From Oxalobacter sp. (GTDB taxonomy: Bacteria > Pseudomonadota > Gammaproteobacteria > Burkholderiales > Burkholderiaceae_D), in the NCBI GenBank assembly GCA_016291665.1, contig JAEEYE010000005.1:1-64000 (forward strand): a DNA stretch of 64,000 nt, read 5' to 3'. How positions within the stretch are numbered: position 1 is the first letter of the stretch; each line of letters starts with the position of its first letter. Of the stretch, positions 1 through 10,274 are shown piece after piece. Under the pieces are notes generated by a model. It did no database searches, was not told the DNA's origin, and saw only the letters and a program-made list of their open reading frames with translations. A program made the position numbers and the translations under genes.

Positions 1-1
1 A

Positions 2-3000
2 CCTAAGGCGCGTGAAAAGGAACCGGTAATCCGTCAGATTTTTATTGGTCGTGGTCCTGACACCATGGTGACGGATGCCTTGGAACGGAAGCTTTTTGTC
101 ATCCGTAAAGCGGCAGGTCATGCAATCCAGGCTTTAGATCTCAAGCATTGCCGTGAGTTCTTTGTGCCGTCGATGTCGGCGAGGACGGTGGTCTACAAGG
201 GGCTTCTTTTAGTTGACCAGGTCAGCGAATATTACAGGGACTTGAATGACGGGCGAGTGGTCTCGGCTTTGGCAATGGTGCACCAGCGCTTTTCTACCAA
301 TACCTTTCCAGAATGGCCTTTAGCCCACCCATACCGGTTGGTTGCCCATAATGGGGAAATCAATACGGTGAAGGGAAACTTCAACTGGTTCCGTGCCCGC
401 GAAGATATGATGGATTCGGTTGTCTTGGGCGACGATCTGAAGAAGCTCTATCCATTGATGTACGAAGGTCAGTCGGATACAGCCTGTTTTGATAATGCAT
501 TGGAACTCTTGGTGATGTCAGGGTATCCATTGGCGCACGCCATGATGATGATGATTCCTGAGGCGTGGGAGAATAGTTCGTTGATGCCAGACAGTCGTAG
601 GGCGTTTTATGAGTACCATGCAGCCATGATGGAGCCGTGGGATGGCCCTGCCGCGATTGCATTTACCGATGGCCGCCAGATTGGCGGGGTGTTGGATAGG
701 AATGGTTTAAGGCCGGCACGCTATGTGATTACTGATGACGATTTTGTCGTGATGGCGTCTGAAACCGGGGTGTTGCCGATACCTGAAACAAAGATTGTCA
801 GGAAGTGGCGCTTGGAACCTGGGAAGATGTTCTTGATTGACATGGAAGCTGGACGCATCATTGACGATAAGGAAATCAAGGACATCTATGCGAATGCACG
901 TCCATACCGGGCATGGACGAATTCGGTTTGCATCAAGCTTTGCGATTTGAAAGGTGATGCAGAAGATACCCTCAAGTCTGAGGTTCCCTTGCTCCAGCGC
1001 CAGGAAGCGTTTGGCTACACAGAAGAAGACTTGAAGGTCATCCTGCCGCCAATGGCACAGGCAGCAGAAGAAGCGATTGGTTCAATGGGAAATGATGCAC
1101 CTTTAGCGGTGCTCTCCTCTAGGCCGAAGTCACTCTACAGCTACTTTAGGCAGTCGTTTGCCCAAGTGACGAATCCACCGGTTGATCCCATCCGGGAGTC
1201 GATCATCATGTCGCTTCTGTCTTACATCGGGCCAAAACCGAATCCATTGGATACGAATAACGTCAATCCACAGATGCGCTTGGAAGTGGCTCAGCCCGTC
1301 TTAGGCTTCAGTGAGATGGCCAGCATCCGTCATATCGATGCTTATACCAATGGCAAGTTCCGATCGTATGAACTCAACATCTGCTATCCCGTTGTCTGGG
1401 GGCGTGAAGGTATTGAAGCACATTTAGCTTCGCTTTGTGCTGAAGCCGTCGATGCAGTGCGTTCGGGACACAATATCCTAATTGTCTCAGACCGGAAAGT
1501 CGGAGCTGACAGTTTGGCAGTGCCGTCGCTTTTGGCGACATCCGCCGTACATCAGCATCTTGTCTCAAAGGGATTAAGGGCATCGACGGGTCTGGTTGTT
1601 GAGACGGGGTCTGCTAAAGAAACGCATCATTTTGCCTTGTTGGCTGGGTTTGGTGCGGAAGCGGTTCATCCGTATTTGGCTTTGGAGACGTTAGCTGCAC
1701 AGGCACCGCGCTTTGAGACACCCCTCACGGCTGAAGAAGCGCAGGCAAACTTCATTACCGCCATCGGTAAGGGGCTTTTAAAGATTATGTCGAAAATGGG
1801 TATTGCGACCTATCGTTCGTACTGCGGTGCCCAGATTTTTGAGGCGATTGGTTTGTCTGAACAGCTTGTTCAGAAGTACTTTAAGGGTACGGCTTCCAGT
1901 GTTGGTGGGATTGATGTGTTTGAAATTGCAGAAGAAGCCTTACGCCTGCACAAACAGGCGTTTGAACCGAAGGCAGTGCCTGTGAAATTCTTACGCATTG
2001 GTGGTGAATATGCGTACAGGAAGCAGGGTGAAGAACATATGTTTACACCGGATGCGATTGCCAAACTCCAGCATTCCGCACGGGCCAACAGCTATGCAAC
2101 GTATAAGGAATATGCGCAGATCATCAACGACCAGTCCAAGCGCCAGATGACATTGCGTGGGCTTTTTGAATTCAAGTTCGACCCAACCAAAGCGATTTCG
2201 ATTGATGAGGTGGAGCCTGCCAAAGAAATCGTGAAGCGCTTTGCTACAGGTGCGATGTCGTTAGGATCAATCAGTGCGGAAGCCCATGCTTCCCTTGCTG
2301 TTGCGATGAACCGGATTGGTGGGAAATCCAATACAGGTGAAGGCGGCGAAGACCCGCGGCGTTACCAGGCCGAGCAGGCTGGGCACAAAATTGCTGCCGG
2401 GGAAACCTTACAGTCCATCTTGGGAAAAGACCGGATTGTTTCGGATATTGTGCTGGCAGAAGGTGATTCCCTGCGCTCGCGCATCAAGCAGGTGGCATCA
2501 GGACGGTTTGGTGTGACGGCCGAATACCTGAATTCGGCAGATGAAATCCAGATCAAGATGGGGCAAGGGGCAAAGCCTGGGGAAGGTGGGCACCTGCCTG
2601 GGCAGAAGGTATCCGAATACATTGCGAGCATGCGGTTTTCTGTGCCTGGGGTTGGTTTGATTTCCCCGCCACCGCACCATGATATTTATTCGATTGAGGA
2701 TCTTGCACAACTCATCCATGACCTGAAAAACGTCAATCCGAGGGCGACTGTTTCCGTGAAACTGGTTTCCGAAATGGGGGTCGGGACGGTTGCTGCAGGT
2801 GTTGCGAAGGCTAAGGCCGATCATATCGTCATTTCAGGACATGATGGTGGTACGGGGGCGTCCCCTTTGTCATCCATTAAGAATACTGGTTCGCCTTGGG
2901 AAATCGGTCTTGCCGAAGCGCAACAGACGCTGGTGCTCAACAACCTGCGTGGCCGTGTCCGCATTCAGGCAGACGGCCAGATGAAAACGGGGCGCGATGT

Positions 3001-4279
3001 GGTGATTGCTGCCATCTTGGGGGCGGACGAGGTCGGGTTTGCGACAGCGCCGTTGGTCACTCAAGGGTGCATCATGATGCGCAAGTGCCACCTGAATACG
3101 TGTCCGGTGGGTATTGCGACGCAGGATCCTGAGTTGCGGGCGAAGTTCAGCGGCAAACCGGAATATATCGTGAATTACCTCTTCTTTGTTGCTGAAGAAA
3201 TGCGTCAGATTATGGCGCAGTTGGGTATCCGATGTTACGACGAATTGATTGGTCGTGTTGATCTGCTTGAAAAGTCCCAAGCGGTTGCGGGCTGGAAACA
3301 AAGTGGTCTCGACTTTAGCCGACTTTTTTATAGTCCGGAAGTTGATGGCAGTGTTGCAAGGAGCCATTGTGAATCGCAGGATCATGGGTTGGATAAGGCC
3401 GTTGACCACCGGTTGATTGTGCAGTCTGAAATTGCGTTGGCCAACCGGGAAAAGGTTTCTTTCATTTATCCTGTAATCAATGCCAACCGCAGTGTCGGTG
3501 CAATGCTCTCAGGCGAAGTTGCCAGGCGTTATGGCCATCAAGGGTTGCCGGATGACACCATCCATATCCAGTTGCAGGGGACTGCTGGACAGTCGGTTGG
3601 TGCGTTCCTGGCGCATGGCATTACGTTGGATTTGGTGGGGGATGCCAACGATTATGTGGGCAAGGGGCTCTCAGGCGGGCGTTTGATTGTTCGTCCGAAC
3701 AATCAGTTCAGGGGGCAACCAGGCCAGAACATGATTGCCGGCAATACGGTGCTTTATGGTGCGGTTGCTGGTGAGGCGTATTTCCATGGCGTTACCGGAG
3801 AACGTTTTGCCGTCCGTAATTCTGGGGCAGTCGCTGTAACCGAAGGGTGTGGTGATCATGGTTGCGAATACATGACGGGGGGTACCGTCGTCGTCTTAGG
3901 GGAAACAGGGCGCAATTTTGCTGCGGGGATGTCGGGTGGCATTGCATATGTCTACGATCCTGTCGGTACGTTTAAACGTAAGTGCAACCTGTCGATGGTC
4001 ACGCTGGATATGGTTGAATCGTATTTTGACCAGGAGGCAGCGGGGAATAAGGCGGTATGGCACAGGATGACACGTGAGAGTATGCCTCAAGCAGATGAGG
4101 TCATCTTAAAGCAGATTATTGAGAATCACTTTACGTTTACAGGGAGTATGACGGCTCGGCGCCTTTTGGAAGATTGGTCCAATTGTAGGCGCCACTTTGT
4201 GAAGGTCTTCCCAGATGAGTATCGGAGAGCCTTGGAAGACTTGTATCGTGCTCATGAAGAAGGTGTGAAAAGTGCGTAA
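2..4279 (+). CDS. gltB: Glutamate synthase large subunit, 5' end missing
   Basis: The large (alpha) subunit of NADPH-dependent glutamate synthase transfers the amide of glutamine to 2-oxoglutarate. The frame is open from base 2, before the first ATG at 65, and the residues there read like GltB, so the true start lies upstream. About 1,425 codons are present against a usual length near 1,550, so the catalytic N-terminal Cys of the class II amidotransferase domain is outside the window. What remains is the rest of that domain (Phe-Ser-Thr-Asn and HNGEINT-like segments near 290-370), the central domain, the FMN barrel, and a C-terminal Gly-rich beta-helix (3480-3990). The 3Fe-4S ligands form C-x5-C-x4-C at 3068-3103. 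gltD follows after 32 nt, so the two subunits are probably co-transcribed. Confidence 0.97.
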   Translation, partial: PKAREKEPVIRQIFIGRGPDTMVTDALERKLFVIRKAAGHAIQALDLKHCREFFVPSMSARTVVYKGLLLVDQVSEYYRDLNDGRVVSALAMVHQRFSTNTFPEWPLAHPYRLVAHNGEINTVKGNFNWFRAREDMMDSVVLGDDLKKLYPLMYEGQSDTACFDNALELLVMSGYPLAHAMMMMIPEAWENSSLMPDSRRAFYEYHAAMMEPWDGPAAIAFTDGRQIGGVLDRNGLRPARYVITDDDFVVMASETGVLPIPETKIVRKWRLEPGKMFLIDMEAGRIIDDKEIKDIYANARPYRAWTNSVCIKLCDLKGDAEDTLKSEVPLLQRQEAFGYTEEDLKVILPPMAQAAEEAIGSMGNDAPLAVLSSRPKSLYSYFRQSFAQVTNPPVDPIRESIIMSLLSYIGPKPNPLDTNNVNPQMRLEVAQPVLGFSEMASIRHIDAYTNGKFRSYELNICYPVVWGREGIEAHLASLCAEAVDAVRSGHNILIVSDRKVGADSLAVPSLLATSAVHQHLVSKGLRASTGLVVETGSAKETHHFALLAGFGAEAVHPYLALETLAAQAPRFETPLTAEEAQANFITAIGKGLLKIMSKMGIATYRSYCGAQIFEAIGLSEQLVQKYFKGTASSVGGIDVFEIAEEALRLHKQAFEPKAVPVKFLRIGGEYAYRKQGEEHMFTPDAIAKLQHSARANSYATYKEYAQIINDQSKRQMTLRGLFEFKFDPTKAISIDEVEPAKEIVKRFATGAMSLGSISAEAHASLAVAMNRIGGKSNTGEGGEDPRRYQAEQAGHKIAAGETLQSILGKDRIVSDIVLAEGDSLRSRIKQVASGRFGVTAEYLNSADEIQIKMGQGAKPGEGGHLPGQKVSEYIASMRFSVPGVGLISPPPHHDIYSIEDLAQLIHDLKNVNPRATVSVKLVSEMGVGTVAAGVAKAKADHIVISGHDGGTGASPLSSIKNTGSPWEIGLAEAQQTLVLNNLRGRVRIQADGQMKTGRDVVIAAILGADEVGFATAPLVTQGCIMMRKCHLNTCPVGIATQDPELRAKFSGKPEYIVNYLFFVAEEMRQIMAQLGIRCYDELIGRVDLLEKSQAVAGWKQSGLDFSRLFYSPEVDGSVARSHCESQDHGLDKAVDHRLIVQSEIALANREKVSFIYPVINANRSVGAMLSGEVARRYGHQGLPDDTIHIQLQGTAGQSVGAFLAHGITLDLVGDANDYVGKGLSGGRLIVRPNNQFRGQPGQNMIAGNTVLYGAVAGEAYFHGVTGERFAVRNSGAVAVTEGCGDHGCEYMTGGTVVVLGETGRNFAAGMSGGIAYVYDPVGTFKRKCNLSMVTLDMVESYFDQEAAGNKAVWHRMTRESMPQADEVILKQIIENHFTFTGSMTARRLLEDWSNCRRHFVKVFPDEYRRALEDLYRAHEEGVKSA

Positions 4280-4311
4280 ATGTGGCTAACTGCGGGGAAA
4301 GGGGCTTAAAA

Positions 4312-5763
4312 ATGGGGAAAGTAACGGGCTTTAAGGAATTTGACCGGGTTGGCGAAAACCACTTGGAACCTAAGGAACGTGTCAAAAATTACCGAGAATT
4401 TACGTTGACGCTTGAAGATGATGCCGCCAAAGTACAGGGGGCGCGTTGCATGGAATGTGGGGTTGCCTATTGCAATCATGCGTGTCCACTTGCCAACCTC
4501 ATTCCTGATTTTAATGATCAGGTTTACCGTGGCCTTAACAAGGAGGCGCTTGAGCGGCTGCATGCTACGAACAATTTTCCGGAGTTCACGGGGCGTGTTT
4601 GCCCTGCCTTGTGTGAACCGGCCTGTTCGTTAGGACTGATTGCTGATCCCGTGGGGATTCGCTCGATTGAACGGTACATTATTGAAAAGGGATGGGAAAA
4701 CGGTTGGGTGAAGCCTGAGCCTAATCCCAATAAAACCGGTAAGCGGGTTGCGGTGGTGGGTTCAGGGCCTGCGGGCCTTGCGGTTGCTCAGCAACTGGTG
4801 CGCCAAGGCCACGATGTGCATGTTTATGAGAAGAACGACCGCATCGGGGGACTTTTGCGCTATGGCATTCCAGGATTTAAGCTTGAGAAAACGGTATTAG
4901 ACCGCCGTCTTGCTCAGTTGGAGGCTGAAGGCGTTGTTTTTCACCCAGGTGTCCTGGTGGGAAGCCGGTTGCCTGAGGCGATACAGGATGGATCCAAGGA
5001 AAATGTTTCTGCTGAGGAGCTGAAGGCGCAATATGATGCGGTGGTCTTGGCGGTGGGAGCAGAAATGCCTCGGGGATTGGATGATGTGCCTGGTGCAACA
5101 TTGCAAGGCGTCCATTATGCAATGGCGTACCTGACAGCTCAGAACCGCAAAGATGCAGGGGAGCGGGGCAAAAACAAGCTTGATGCGCAGGGTAAACGTG
5201 TCGTTATCATTGGTGGTGGTGATACAGGGTCTGACTGTGTAGGTATTGCCAACCGTCAGGGGGCGGCAAGCATTCTGCAGTTTGACCGTAACCAGCGTTT
5301 ACCTGATACAGTAAACAAGGCGATGACCTGGCCGTATTGGCCGAGAGTTCACCATGATTCTTCTTCTCATGAGGAAGGATGTACGCGTGATTATGGTGTG
5401 ATGGCTAAGCGTTTGGTTGGCAGGCGCGGTAAAGTTGAAAAAATTGTCGCCTGCCGTGTGCAGAAGGTGGCAGGGCGTTATGTCGAAATCCAGGGAAGTG
5501 AATTTGAGATACCTACGGATATGGTCATCTTGGCAATGGGATTTTCGGGCCCTGCGTCTTCTGTTTTAGAAGCCTTTGGAGTCGAAGCAAGCCGTACTGG
5601 CGCCATTGATGCGCCAGAAGAAGGCGCCAGGCGCTATCTGACATCCGTCGATGGGGTTTTTGCGGCAGGTGATGCAAGGCGGGGGCAGTCTCTTGTTGTC
5701 TGGGCAATCCATGAGGGACGTGCCTGTGCCGATGCGGTTGATGCCTGGCTGATGCGTGGATAA
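4312..5763 (+). CDS. gltD: Glutamate synthase small subunit
   Basis: The beta subunit oxidises NADPH and passes electrons to GltB. The 483-residue protein starts with a ferredoxin-like domain whose cysteines (46, 49, 54, 58 and 97, 101, 105) fit the two 4Fe-4S clusters. It is followed by an FAD dinucleotide fold (GSGPAG, 150-155) and an NADPH fold (GGGDTGSD, 301-308). The frame extends upstream to a GTG at 4282, but the ATG at 4312 begins the conserved MGKVTGF start and has a purine-rich GAAAGGGG upstream, so I chose it. It lies 32 nt after gltB. No clear terminator follows. Confidence 0.96.
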   Translation: MGKVTGFKEFDRVGENHLEPKERVKNYREFTLTLEDDAAKVQGARCMECGVAYCNHACPLANLIPDFNDQVYRGLNKEALERLHATNNFPEFTGRVCPALCEPACSLGLIADPVGIRSIERYIIEKGWENGWVKPEPNPNKTGKRVAVVGSGPAGLAVAQQLVRQGHDVHVYEKNDRIGGLLRYGIPGFKLEKTVLDRRLAQLEAEGVVFHPGVLVGSRLPEAIQDGSKENVSAEELKAQYDAVVLAVGAEMPRGLDDVPGATLQGVHYAMAYLTAQNRKDAGERGKNKLDAQGKRVVIIGGGDTGSDCVGIANRQGAASILQFDRNQRLPDTVNKAMTWPYWPRVHHDSSSHEEGCTRDYGVMAKRLVGRRGKVEKIVACRVQKVAGRYVEIQGSEFEIPTDMVILAMGFSGPASSVLEAFGVEASRTGAIDAPEEGARRYLTSVDGVFAAGDARRGQSLVVWAIHEGRACADAVDAWLMRG

Positions 5764-5932
5764 GCACTCTATGGTGTTGGGATGGGCTAATTTGGACATG
5801 CAAAGGGGGGTGGCCCGCGCATTCTTGCTGATATATTGTCCTAGTTGTTGTATATTAGCACTGTCAGAATTTTATTTTTTCCAGCAGACCCGATTTGCTG
5901 TGTCGGCGTCTGCCTGAATGCGAGGTTGAATC

Positions 5933-6814
5933 ATGAGGATTGAGGGCAGTATTGTTGCGATGGTCACGCCGATGAATGAAGACGGTAGTGTCGACTTTGA
6001 TGGCACGCGTCGTTTTGTTGATTGGTTGATTGCAGAAGGCACCGATGCGTTGTCTGTCGTTGGTACAACAGGTGAATCGCCGACCTTGAGCGTGGATGAG
6101 CATGCGGAAATGATCCGTGTGACCTGTGAACAGGCGGCAGGCCGTGTTCCAGTTGTAGCGGGTGCGGGTGCGAACTCGACGGCTGAAGCTATTGAACTGT
6201 CCAAACATGCGAAAAGCTATGGCGCTGATGCGACCTTGCAGGTTGTCCCTTATTACAATAAGCCGACACAGGAAGGGATGTACCGTCATTTCAGGGCGAT
6301 TGCCGAAGCGGTTGATATTCCGATTGTGCTCTACAATGTGCCAGGTAGGACGGTTGCGGACATGTCCAACGAAACCATCCTGCGTCTGGCGGAAATTCCG
6401 AACATCATTGCAGTTAAGGATGCGACCGGTAATATTGCTCGTGGCCTTGATCTCTTAAGCCGTAAGCCAGACGACTTCCAGGTTTTTTCAGGTGACGATC
6501 CGACAGCCGTATCCCTTATCCTGGCGGGTGCGAGCGGCAACATTACCGTTGTTGGGAATGTGGCACCTAAGAAGATGCATGAAATGTGCCAGGCGGCGTT
6601 AAAAGGTGATGTGAAGACAGCCATTGCCTTGAGCCGTGAGTTGCTACCATTGAGCCAGAAACTCTTTATCGAAGCCAACCCGATTCCTGTTAAGTGGGCA
6701 TTAAACCAGATGGGTGTTGTCCCAGGTGGCATCCGTCTGCCACTCTCACCTTTGGCTGATGCATGCAAAGATGCTGTTAAGGAAGCCATGCGTGCAGGTG
6801 GTATCGCTATCTGA
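5933..6814 (+). CDS. dapA: 4-hydroxy-tetrahydrodipicolinate synthase
   Basis: This enzyme condenses pyruvate with aspartate semialdehyde, the committed step to diaminopimelate and lysine. The 293-residue TIM barrel has the usual family length. The Schiff-base lysine is K162 (IAVKDATG), the catalytic tyrosine is Y134 (LYNVPGRT), and the GTTGES loop with T45/T46 is present, as is the VPYYNKP segment. The ATG at 5933 follows the weak ribosome site GAGG. bamC follows after 26 nt, an arrangement known from many beta- and gammaproteobacteria. Its substrate comes from asd, also in this window at 35811. Confidence 0.97.
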   Translation: MRIEGSIVAMVTPMNEDGSVDFDGTRRFVDWLIAEGTDALSVVGTTGESPTLSVDEHAEMIRVTCEQAAGRVPVVAGAGANSTAEAIELSKHAKSYGADATLQVVPYYNKPTQEGMYRHFRAIAEAVDIPIVLYNVPGRTVADMSNETILRLAEIPNIIAVKDATGNIARGLDLLSRKPDDFQVFSGDDPTAVSLILAGASGNITVVGNVAPKKMHEMCQAALKGDVKTAIALSRELLPLSQKLFIEANPIPVKWALNQMGVVPGGIRLPLSPLADACKDAVKEAMRAGGIAI

Positions 6815-6840
6815 TTGTTGCCTTACCCAGTATTAGATTT

Positions 6841-8031
6841 ATGTTGACACGTAAGAAAATCAGCACTGCCATCTTAAGTACGGTGGCAGTCCTGTCTTTG
6901 GCATCTTGCAGTTCGTTTGAGGAACTGCTTGATTCCGACCGAATTGACTATAAGAGTGACTCCGCAGCCCAGAAGCCAGGCAGGCGTTTGGAAATTCCAC
7001 CTGATTTGACACAGCTGCAGCGTGACAACCGTTTCATGATCCCAGACAGCAATGGGATTATTACCGCATCTGACTACAACCAGCAGCGGAAAGAGCTGGA
7101 AGGCGGGATGACCTCTTCTTCTGATGCGGCATCTTTGGGTTCCGTTGCGCCGAACCAGGCTAAGGATATTCATATCGAGCGTTTGGGTAACCAGCGTTGG
7201 TTGGTGGTCAACCGTCCACCTGAAGCGTTGTGGACGCCAATCCGCGATTTCTGGCAGGACAATGGCTTCCTGATTAATATAGATTCCCCAGAAACGGGCA
7301 TCATGGAAACGGACTGGGCTGAAAACAGGGCTAAGATTCCGCAGGACATTATCCGGAGAACTTTGGGTAAGATTTTCGATTCGTTGTATTCAACGGGTGA
7401 ACGCGACAAGTTCAGGACGCGTCTTGAGCGCGGGCCCAATGGCACAACGGAAATTTACATCAGCCACCGTGGTGCTGAAGAAGAACTGCAAGGTTCTGAC
7501 CAGGAAAGCACCGTCTGGACGGCACGACCAGCTGACCCAGAACTGGAAGCTGAATTCTTGGCGCGTTTGCTGGTTTACTTAAGTGACGCTGATCGTAAGG
7601 AAGAAAAACGAGCCCGAGCCATTGCTGAGAAGAAGACCGTCCAAGTTGTGCCTAAGGCCACGATGGTTACGGAGGAAGGCGTAGCCCGCGTGGTTGTCGA
7701 TGAAACGTTTGACCGTGCATGGCGCCGTGTCGGTTTGGCATTGGATCACGTTGGCTTTACGGTTGAAGACCGCGATCGTTCTGCTGGCATTTACTATGTC
7801 CGCTATGTGGATCAGGATGCAGAGGCGAAGGTCACGCCGGAAGACCAGAAGGGTTGGTTCAGTGGTTTGTTCTCTTCTTCTAAGAAGGATAAGCATATCG
7901 ACAAGTACCAGATTTCAGTTCGTGAAATTGCTGGTAAGTCTATCGTTGTTGTATTGGATGATAAGGGACAGTTAGAGACGTCTTCAATTGCCAAGAAGAT
8001 TGTTACCCTGCTCTATGGACAGTTGAAGTAG
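6841..8031 (+). CDS. bamC: Outer membrane protein assembly factor BamC
   Basis: A lipoprotein of the BAM complex, which inserts beta-barrel proteins into the outer membrane. The protein has 396 residues: a lipoprotein signal peptide with lipobox Leu-Ala-Ser-Cys (acylated C23), then the extended N-terminal segment typical of BamC (LEIPPDLTQL near 50-60, which contacts BamD in the E. coli protein), then two helix-grip domains (about 100-225 and 265-395). It sits between dapA and the MBL hydrolase gene; all three are closely spaced and probably one transcript. The dapA-bamC pairing supports the call, since BamC sequences diverge strongly between orders. Confidence 0.9.
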   Translation: MLTRKKISTAILSTVAVLSLASCSSFEELLDSDRIDYKSDSAAQKPGRRLEIPPDLTQLQRDNRFMIPDSNGIITASDYNQQRKELEGGMTSSSDAASLGSVAPNQAKDIHIERLGNQRWLVVNRPPEALWTPIRDFWQDNGFLINIDSPETGIMETDWAENRAKIPQDIIRRTLGKIFDSLYSTGERDKFRTRLERGPNGTTEIYISHRGAEEELQGSDQESTVWTARPADPELEAEFLARLLVYLSDADRKEEKRARAIAEKKTVQVVPKATMVTEEGVARVVVDETFDRAWRRVGLALDHVGFTVEDRDRSAGIYYVRYVDQDAEAKVTPEDQKGWFSGLFSSSKKDKHIDKYQISVREIAGKSIVVVLDDKGQLETSSIAKKIVTLLYGQLK

Positions 8032-8037
8032 GTCGAA

Positions 8038-8811
8038 TTGAAAGTCATCAGCTTGGGTAGCGGTAGCAAAGGTAATTGCTTTGTTGCTGTTTCGCATGTG
8101 GACGGCAAACGGTCTGCCGTGATGTTTGATTGCGGGTTTGGCATCCGTATCATCCATAGGCGCTTGGCACGTGCCAAGTTGGTTCCTGAAGATCTTTCTG
8201 CGATTTTTGTGACCCACGAGCATGGTGACCATGCCAAGGGCATAGTACCGCTGGCCAAGCGTTATGGCATTCCGGTTTGGATGAGCTATGGGACGTTCAT
8301 GGGAATCCAGCAGGATTTCGCTGATGTTGACCTTAATATCTGTAAGGACGGTGACTGCATTGCTGTGGGCAGTGTAAAGGTCACTGCCTTCAGTACCTCA
8401 CATGATGTTAGCGAACCATTGCAGTATCATGTCACCGATGGGGTGTTTAAGGCGGGAATGTTGACGGATACCGGCCGTATAACAAAGCATATCAAGAAGC
8501 ATTTGGATGGTTGCCACGTGCTTTTTTTGGAATGCAATTATGATGAAGAGATGCTCCGGTACTCGGACTATCCGGTGGACATCAAGCGCCGTATTCGTGG
8601 TATCCACGGACACCTTTCCAATGATGATGCAGCCGCATTCTTGATGGATGTAGACAGTTCCTGCTTAAAGGCTGTAGTGGCTTCCCATATCAGCCAAAAC
8701 AACAATGCACCGGAGCTCGCCAGAAAAGCGATGGAAGAAGTTGCCCATCCCCACGGTATCCAGGTCATTGTGGCTGACCAAGAGATGGGTACAGACTGGA
8801 TTGAGCTTTAG
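8038..8811 (+). CDS. MBL-fold metallo-hydrolase (YycJ/WalJ-like)
   Basis: A 257-residue metallo-beta-lactamase-fold protein. It begins with the LGSGSKGN motif seen in the YycJ/WalJ branch and carries the metal-binding HxHxDH signature at residues 60-65 (H60, H62, D64, H65). Further metal ligands probably lie in the SHDVSEP and SHISQNN segments. The only initiator giving the conserved N-terminus is TTG at 8038, seven bases after the bamC stop. Family members are suggested to be nucleases or other hydrolases, but the substrate is not determined in most bacteria and I do not assign one. It converges on the lipoprotein gene at 8824 with 12 nt between. Confidence 0.85.
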   Translation: MKVISLGSGSKGNCFVAVSHVDGKRSAVMFDCGFGIRIIHRRLARAKLVPEDLSAIFVTHEHGDHAKGIVPLAKRYGIPVWMSYGTFMGIQQDFADVDLNICKDGDCIAVGSVKVTAFSTSHDVSEPLQYHVTDGVFKAGMLTDTGRITKHIKKHLDGCHVLFLECNYDEEMLRYSDYPVDIKRRIRGIHGHLSNDDAAAFLMDVDSSCLKAVVASHISQNNNAPELARKAMEEVAHPHGIQVIVADQEMGTDWIEL

Positions 8812-8823
8812 CGTTCTGCTTTT

Positions 8824-9057
8824 TTAAGGTTTACTGCCGCCTTCTGGGGTGCCGGTCTTCGGATTGACGGCTGGAGTGCGTTCATCTGTTGCAATAGGGG
8901 CGGCTGCCTTAGGTGGAATGGTCATAGCAGGTGCATTGGCCTTGGGTGTTGAAGCGCTGGCAGACCCATTAGGTGTTGGTTTCTTGTCGCTGCAAGCGCT
9001 TAGGCAAAAGGTCATGAGGACAGCGGCAATCAAAGGTTTCTTCCAGAATTTTTCCAT
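8824..9057 (-). CDS. Small putative lipoprotein (cluster member D)
   Basis: A 77-codon reading frame with a lipoprotein signal peptide: charged N-terminus (EKFWKK), hydrophobic core, and lipobox Leu-Ser-Ala-Cys with C22 as acylation site. The mature part (about 56 residues) is rich in Pro, Ala, Lys and Thr and looks unstructured, with no recognisable domain. Unlike its three upstream neighbours it lacks the 8-residue Ala repeat and ends Gly-Gly-Ser-Lys-Pro. An alternative ATG at 9075 would add six residues. It lies just past the terminator of the next lipoprotein gene and may be transcribed by read-through or from a promoter I cannot place. Function unknown. Confidence 0.7.
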   Translation of the reverse strand: MEKFWKKPLIAAVLMTFCLSACSDKKPTPNGSASASTPKANAPAMTIPPKAAAPIATDERTPAVNPKTGTPEGGSKP

Positions 9058-9097
9058 CGGACAGTTCTTTTCCATTGGTTTTGGCATTTTCAGGGCG

Positions 9098-9124
9098 AAA
9101 AAAAGCCAACCACAAGGGCTGGCT
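9098..9124 (-). terminator. Rho-independent terminator of lipoprotein gene A
   Basis: On the minus strand, GCCAGCC and GGTTGGC form a 7-bp stem with one mismatch, followed by seven Ts (the A-run at 9098-9104). It lies 22 nt past the stop of the 9146-9382 gene. Confidence 0.85.
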
Positions 9125-9145
9125 TTTCTTTGACTCGCAGTCTGA

Positions 9146-9382
9146 TTATTTTGCTGGAGAAGCAGCTGGAGCGGATGCAGCAGGTGCAGAAGCAGCAGCG
9201 GAAGCAGCTGGAGCAGAAGCAGCAGCAGAAGCTGCAGGTGCAGAAGCAGCAGCAGAGCCTGCAGGTGCAGAAGCAGCAGCAGAACCAGAAGCTGCAGGTG
9301 CAGAACCCTTAGGAGCTTCACCAATCTTACATGCAGACAGAGCCAGAGCCATCAGGCCAGCGATCAATAAAGATTTTTTCAT
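9146..9382 (-). CDS. Ala/Ser/Pro-rich small lipoprotein A
   Basis: A 78-residue protein with a clear lipoprotein signal (MKKSLLIAGLMALAL, lipobox Leu-Ser-Ala-Cys, C18). After a short linker (KIGEAPKG) the mature part is almost only Ala, Ser, Pro and Gly, built on the 8-residue unit SAAASAPA repeated about four times, and ends in a single lysine. The proline content suggests an extended or disordered spacer rather than a helix. The signal peptide differs from genes B and C at only two positions, so the three are paralogues. It has its own promoter (-10 at 9497-9502), a leader of about 110 nt, an AAAGGA ribosome site and its own terminator. Family unrecognised; an envelope spacer or tether role is inference. 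Confidence 0.8.
   Translation of the reverse strand: MKKSLLIAGLMALALSACKIGEAPKGSAPAASGSAAASAPAGSAAASAPAASAAASAPAASAAASAPAASAPAASPAK
9167..9299. repeat. In-frame GCAGCA-type coding repeats in lipoprotein A
   Basis: Imperfect 24-nt units composed of GCAGCA, GAAGCA and GCAGGT triplets encode the SAAASAPA repeats of the minus-strand gene. Unit length is a multiple of three, so gain or loss keeps the frame. Confidence 0.8.
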
Positions 9383-9496
9383 TTTGTAATCCTTTGTGAA
9401 AAAGAAGAAGTATCTTTGTAATAATTACTGGGTTTTAGAAAACTGTCAAACCCATAACCAAATGACTATGACCTTGACGGCTCTCTATTAATGATG

Positions 9497-9502
9497 ATTA
9501 TA
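9497..9502 (-). promoter_or_regulatory. Putative -10 box of lipoprotein A
   Basis: A perfect TATAAT on the minus strand about 115 nt upstream of the start codon. The -35 position falls within an inverted repeat and has no good TTGACA match, which could mean dependence on an activator. Confidence 0.55.
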
Positions 9503-9515
9503 GCGATTTTTTATC

Positions 9516-9544
9516 AATTGTCTTTGAAGTTTTTTCAGACAATT
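9516..9544. promoter_or_regulatory. Inverted repeat over the -35 region of lipoprotein A
   Basis: AATTGTCT (9516-9523) and AGACAATT (9537-9544) are perfect 8-bp arms separated by 13 nt, with dyad centre about 30 nt upstream of the -10 box. Placement fits a transcription-factor site. No T-run follows in the minus direction. Confidence 0.45.
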
Positions 9545-9710
9545 TCATAAATTTTGCAATATAGAGACAGTCATGGGTTCTTTTTGTAAAGAAGAAAACC
9601 TGCATCGGCCAATAAATGCACGCGAGCGTTGATTGAATTTGTGGAAAGTCAGCTTGAGCCGCTAAGTGCTGTTGTTTTTGAAGTATGTGATGGTGTCGAT
9701 AGGTGGCAAC

Positions 9711-9738
9711 AAAAAAGCCGGCCATTGGCCGGCTTTTT
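9711..9738 (-). terminator. Rho-independent terminator of lipoprotein gene B
   Basis: A perfect 7-bp GCCGGCC/GGCCGGC stem with a 3-nt loop, flanked by six As on one side and five Ts on the other, so it can act in either direction. It lies 18 nt past the stop of the 9756-10019 gene. Confidence 0.9.
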
Positions 9739-9755
9739 CATCGCAAGAGATGGCC

Positions 9756-10019
9756 TTACTTCTTGGCTGGTTCTGCAGGAGCAGGAGCAGCTGGAGCGGA
9801 GCCAGCAGGTGCGGAAGCAGCAGCGGATGCAGCAGGAGCAGAAGCGGCAGCAGAACCGGCAGGTGCGGAAGCAGCAGCAGATGCAGCAGCAGAAGCAGCT
9901 GGAGCGGATGCAGCAGGAGCAGAAGCTGCTGCAGAACCGGAAGCTGCAGGAGCAGGTTTCTTACCGCAAGCGGTCAGTGCCAAAGCCATCAGGCCTGCGA
10001 TCAACAGAGTCTTTTTCAT
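9756..10019 (-). CDS. Ala/Ser/Pro-rich small lipoprotein B
   Basis: An 87-residue paralogue of lipoproteins A and C. The signal peptide MKKTLLIAGLMALAL with lipobox Leu-Thr-Ala-Cys (C18) is identical to that of C. The mature part starts GKKPAPAAS and continues in SAAASAPA units, then a Pro/Ala-rich stretch ending Glu-Pro-Ala-Lys-Lys. The open frame extends upstream to 10412, but only the ATG at 10019 gives a signal peptide, and AAAGGA stands 5 nt before it. Own promoter (10123-10150), leader and terminator. Function unknown; the dilysine end recalls Braun's lipoprotein, whose C-terminal Lys is joined to peptidoglycan. Confidence 0.8.
   Translation of the reverse strand: MKKTLLIAGLMALALTACGKKPAPAASGSAAASAPAASAPAASAAASAAASAPAGSAAASAPAASAAASAPAGSAPAAPAPAEPAKK
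9790..9960. repeat. In-frame triplet-rich coding repeats in lipoprotein B
   Basis: Imperfect repeats of GCAGCA, GGAGCA and GGTGCG triplets, several sharing 24-nt units with lipoprotein A. They encode the Ala/Ser/Pro tract. Confidence 0.75.
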
Positions 10020-10269
10020 ATGTAATCCTTTTGAATTAGTAAAGTCAGTTAGTGTTTGGATAACTACCGGAGAATCCACACAACTACCCATAGGCAGCCT
10101 CACTTGGATTCCTTGAGGCAAGTTTATACCGTTTTTTGCCGGTTTGTCCTTGTAGAGTGTCAAAGCGCGGGTGATATTTGCAAAACAGCAACAGCTAGGC
10201 GGCGTGTGTTCAGACTGTCGTCTGCCGTTTTGCGCTAGGAGGATGCCGAGGAATGGGGTGGTATTGGAG
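10020..10269. other. Intergenic leader and promoter region of lipoprotein B
   Basis: A stretch without a gene, about 300 nt including the next terminator. It contains the promoter at 10123-10150 and a leader of about 100 nt. On the minus strand the leader can form GCCTCA/TGAGGC and GAATCC/GGATTC stems. A block around CTGCCTATGG...TAG followed by TGTGTGGATTCTC resembles a block in the leader of gene C. I see nothing definable at 10150-10269. Confidence 0.55.
10123..10150 (-). promoter_or_regulatory. Putative promoter of lipoprotein B
   Basis: On the minus strand AGGACA, a 16-nt spacer, then TATAAA (10123-10128). The resulting leader would be about 100 nt. Confidence 0.5.
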
Positions 10270-10274
10270 ACAAC

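Larger units (their letters stand above)
9383..9710. other. Intergenic leader and promoter region of lipoprotein A
   Basis: About 330 nt without a gene. It holds the leader and promoter of gene A (9383-9502) and an inverted repeat at 9516-9544. In the leader, GTCAAGGTCATA and TATGGGTTTGAC (minus strand) can form a 12-bp stem with one mismatch. I see nothing definable at 9550-9710. Confidence 0.6.

Noticed and set aside
2870..3409. Minus-strand frame of 179 codons inside gltB
   Set aside because: Shadow of a strongly conserved gene; no recognisable product.
8824..9324. A 166-codon minus-strand frame, and several plus-strand frames across the lipoprotein repeats (e.g. 9075-9389, 9666-10116)
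   Set aside because: The repeats of GCAGCA-type triplets stay open in most frames. Only the starts that give a lipoprotein signal peptide with ribosome site and terminator are credible; the others encode poly-Leu or poly-Gln runs without a proper start.
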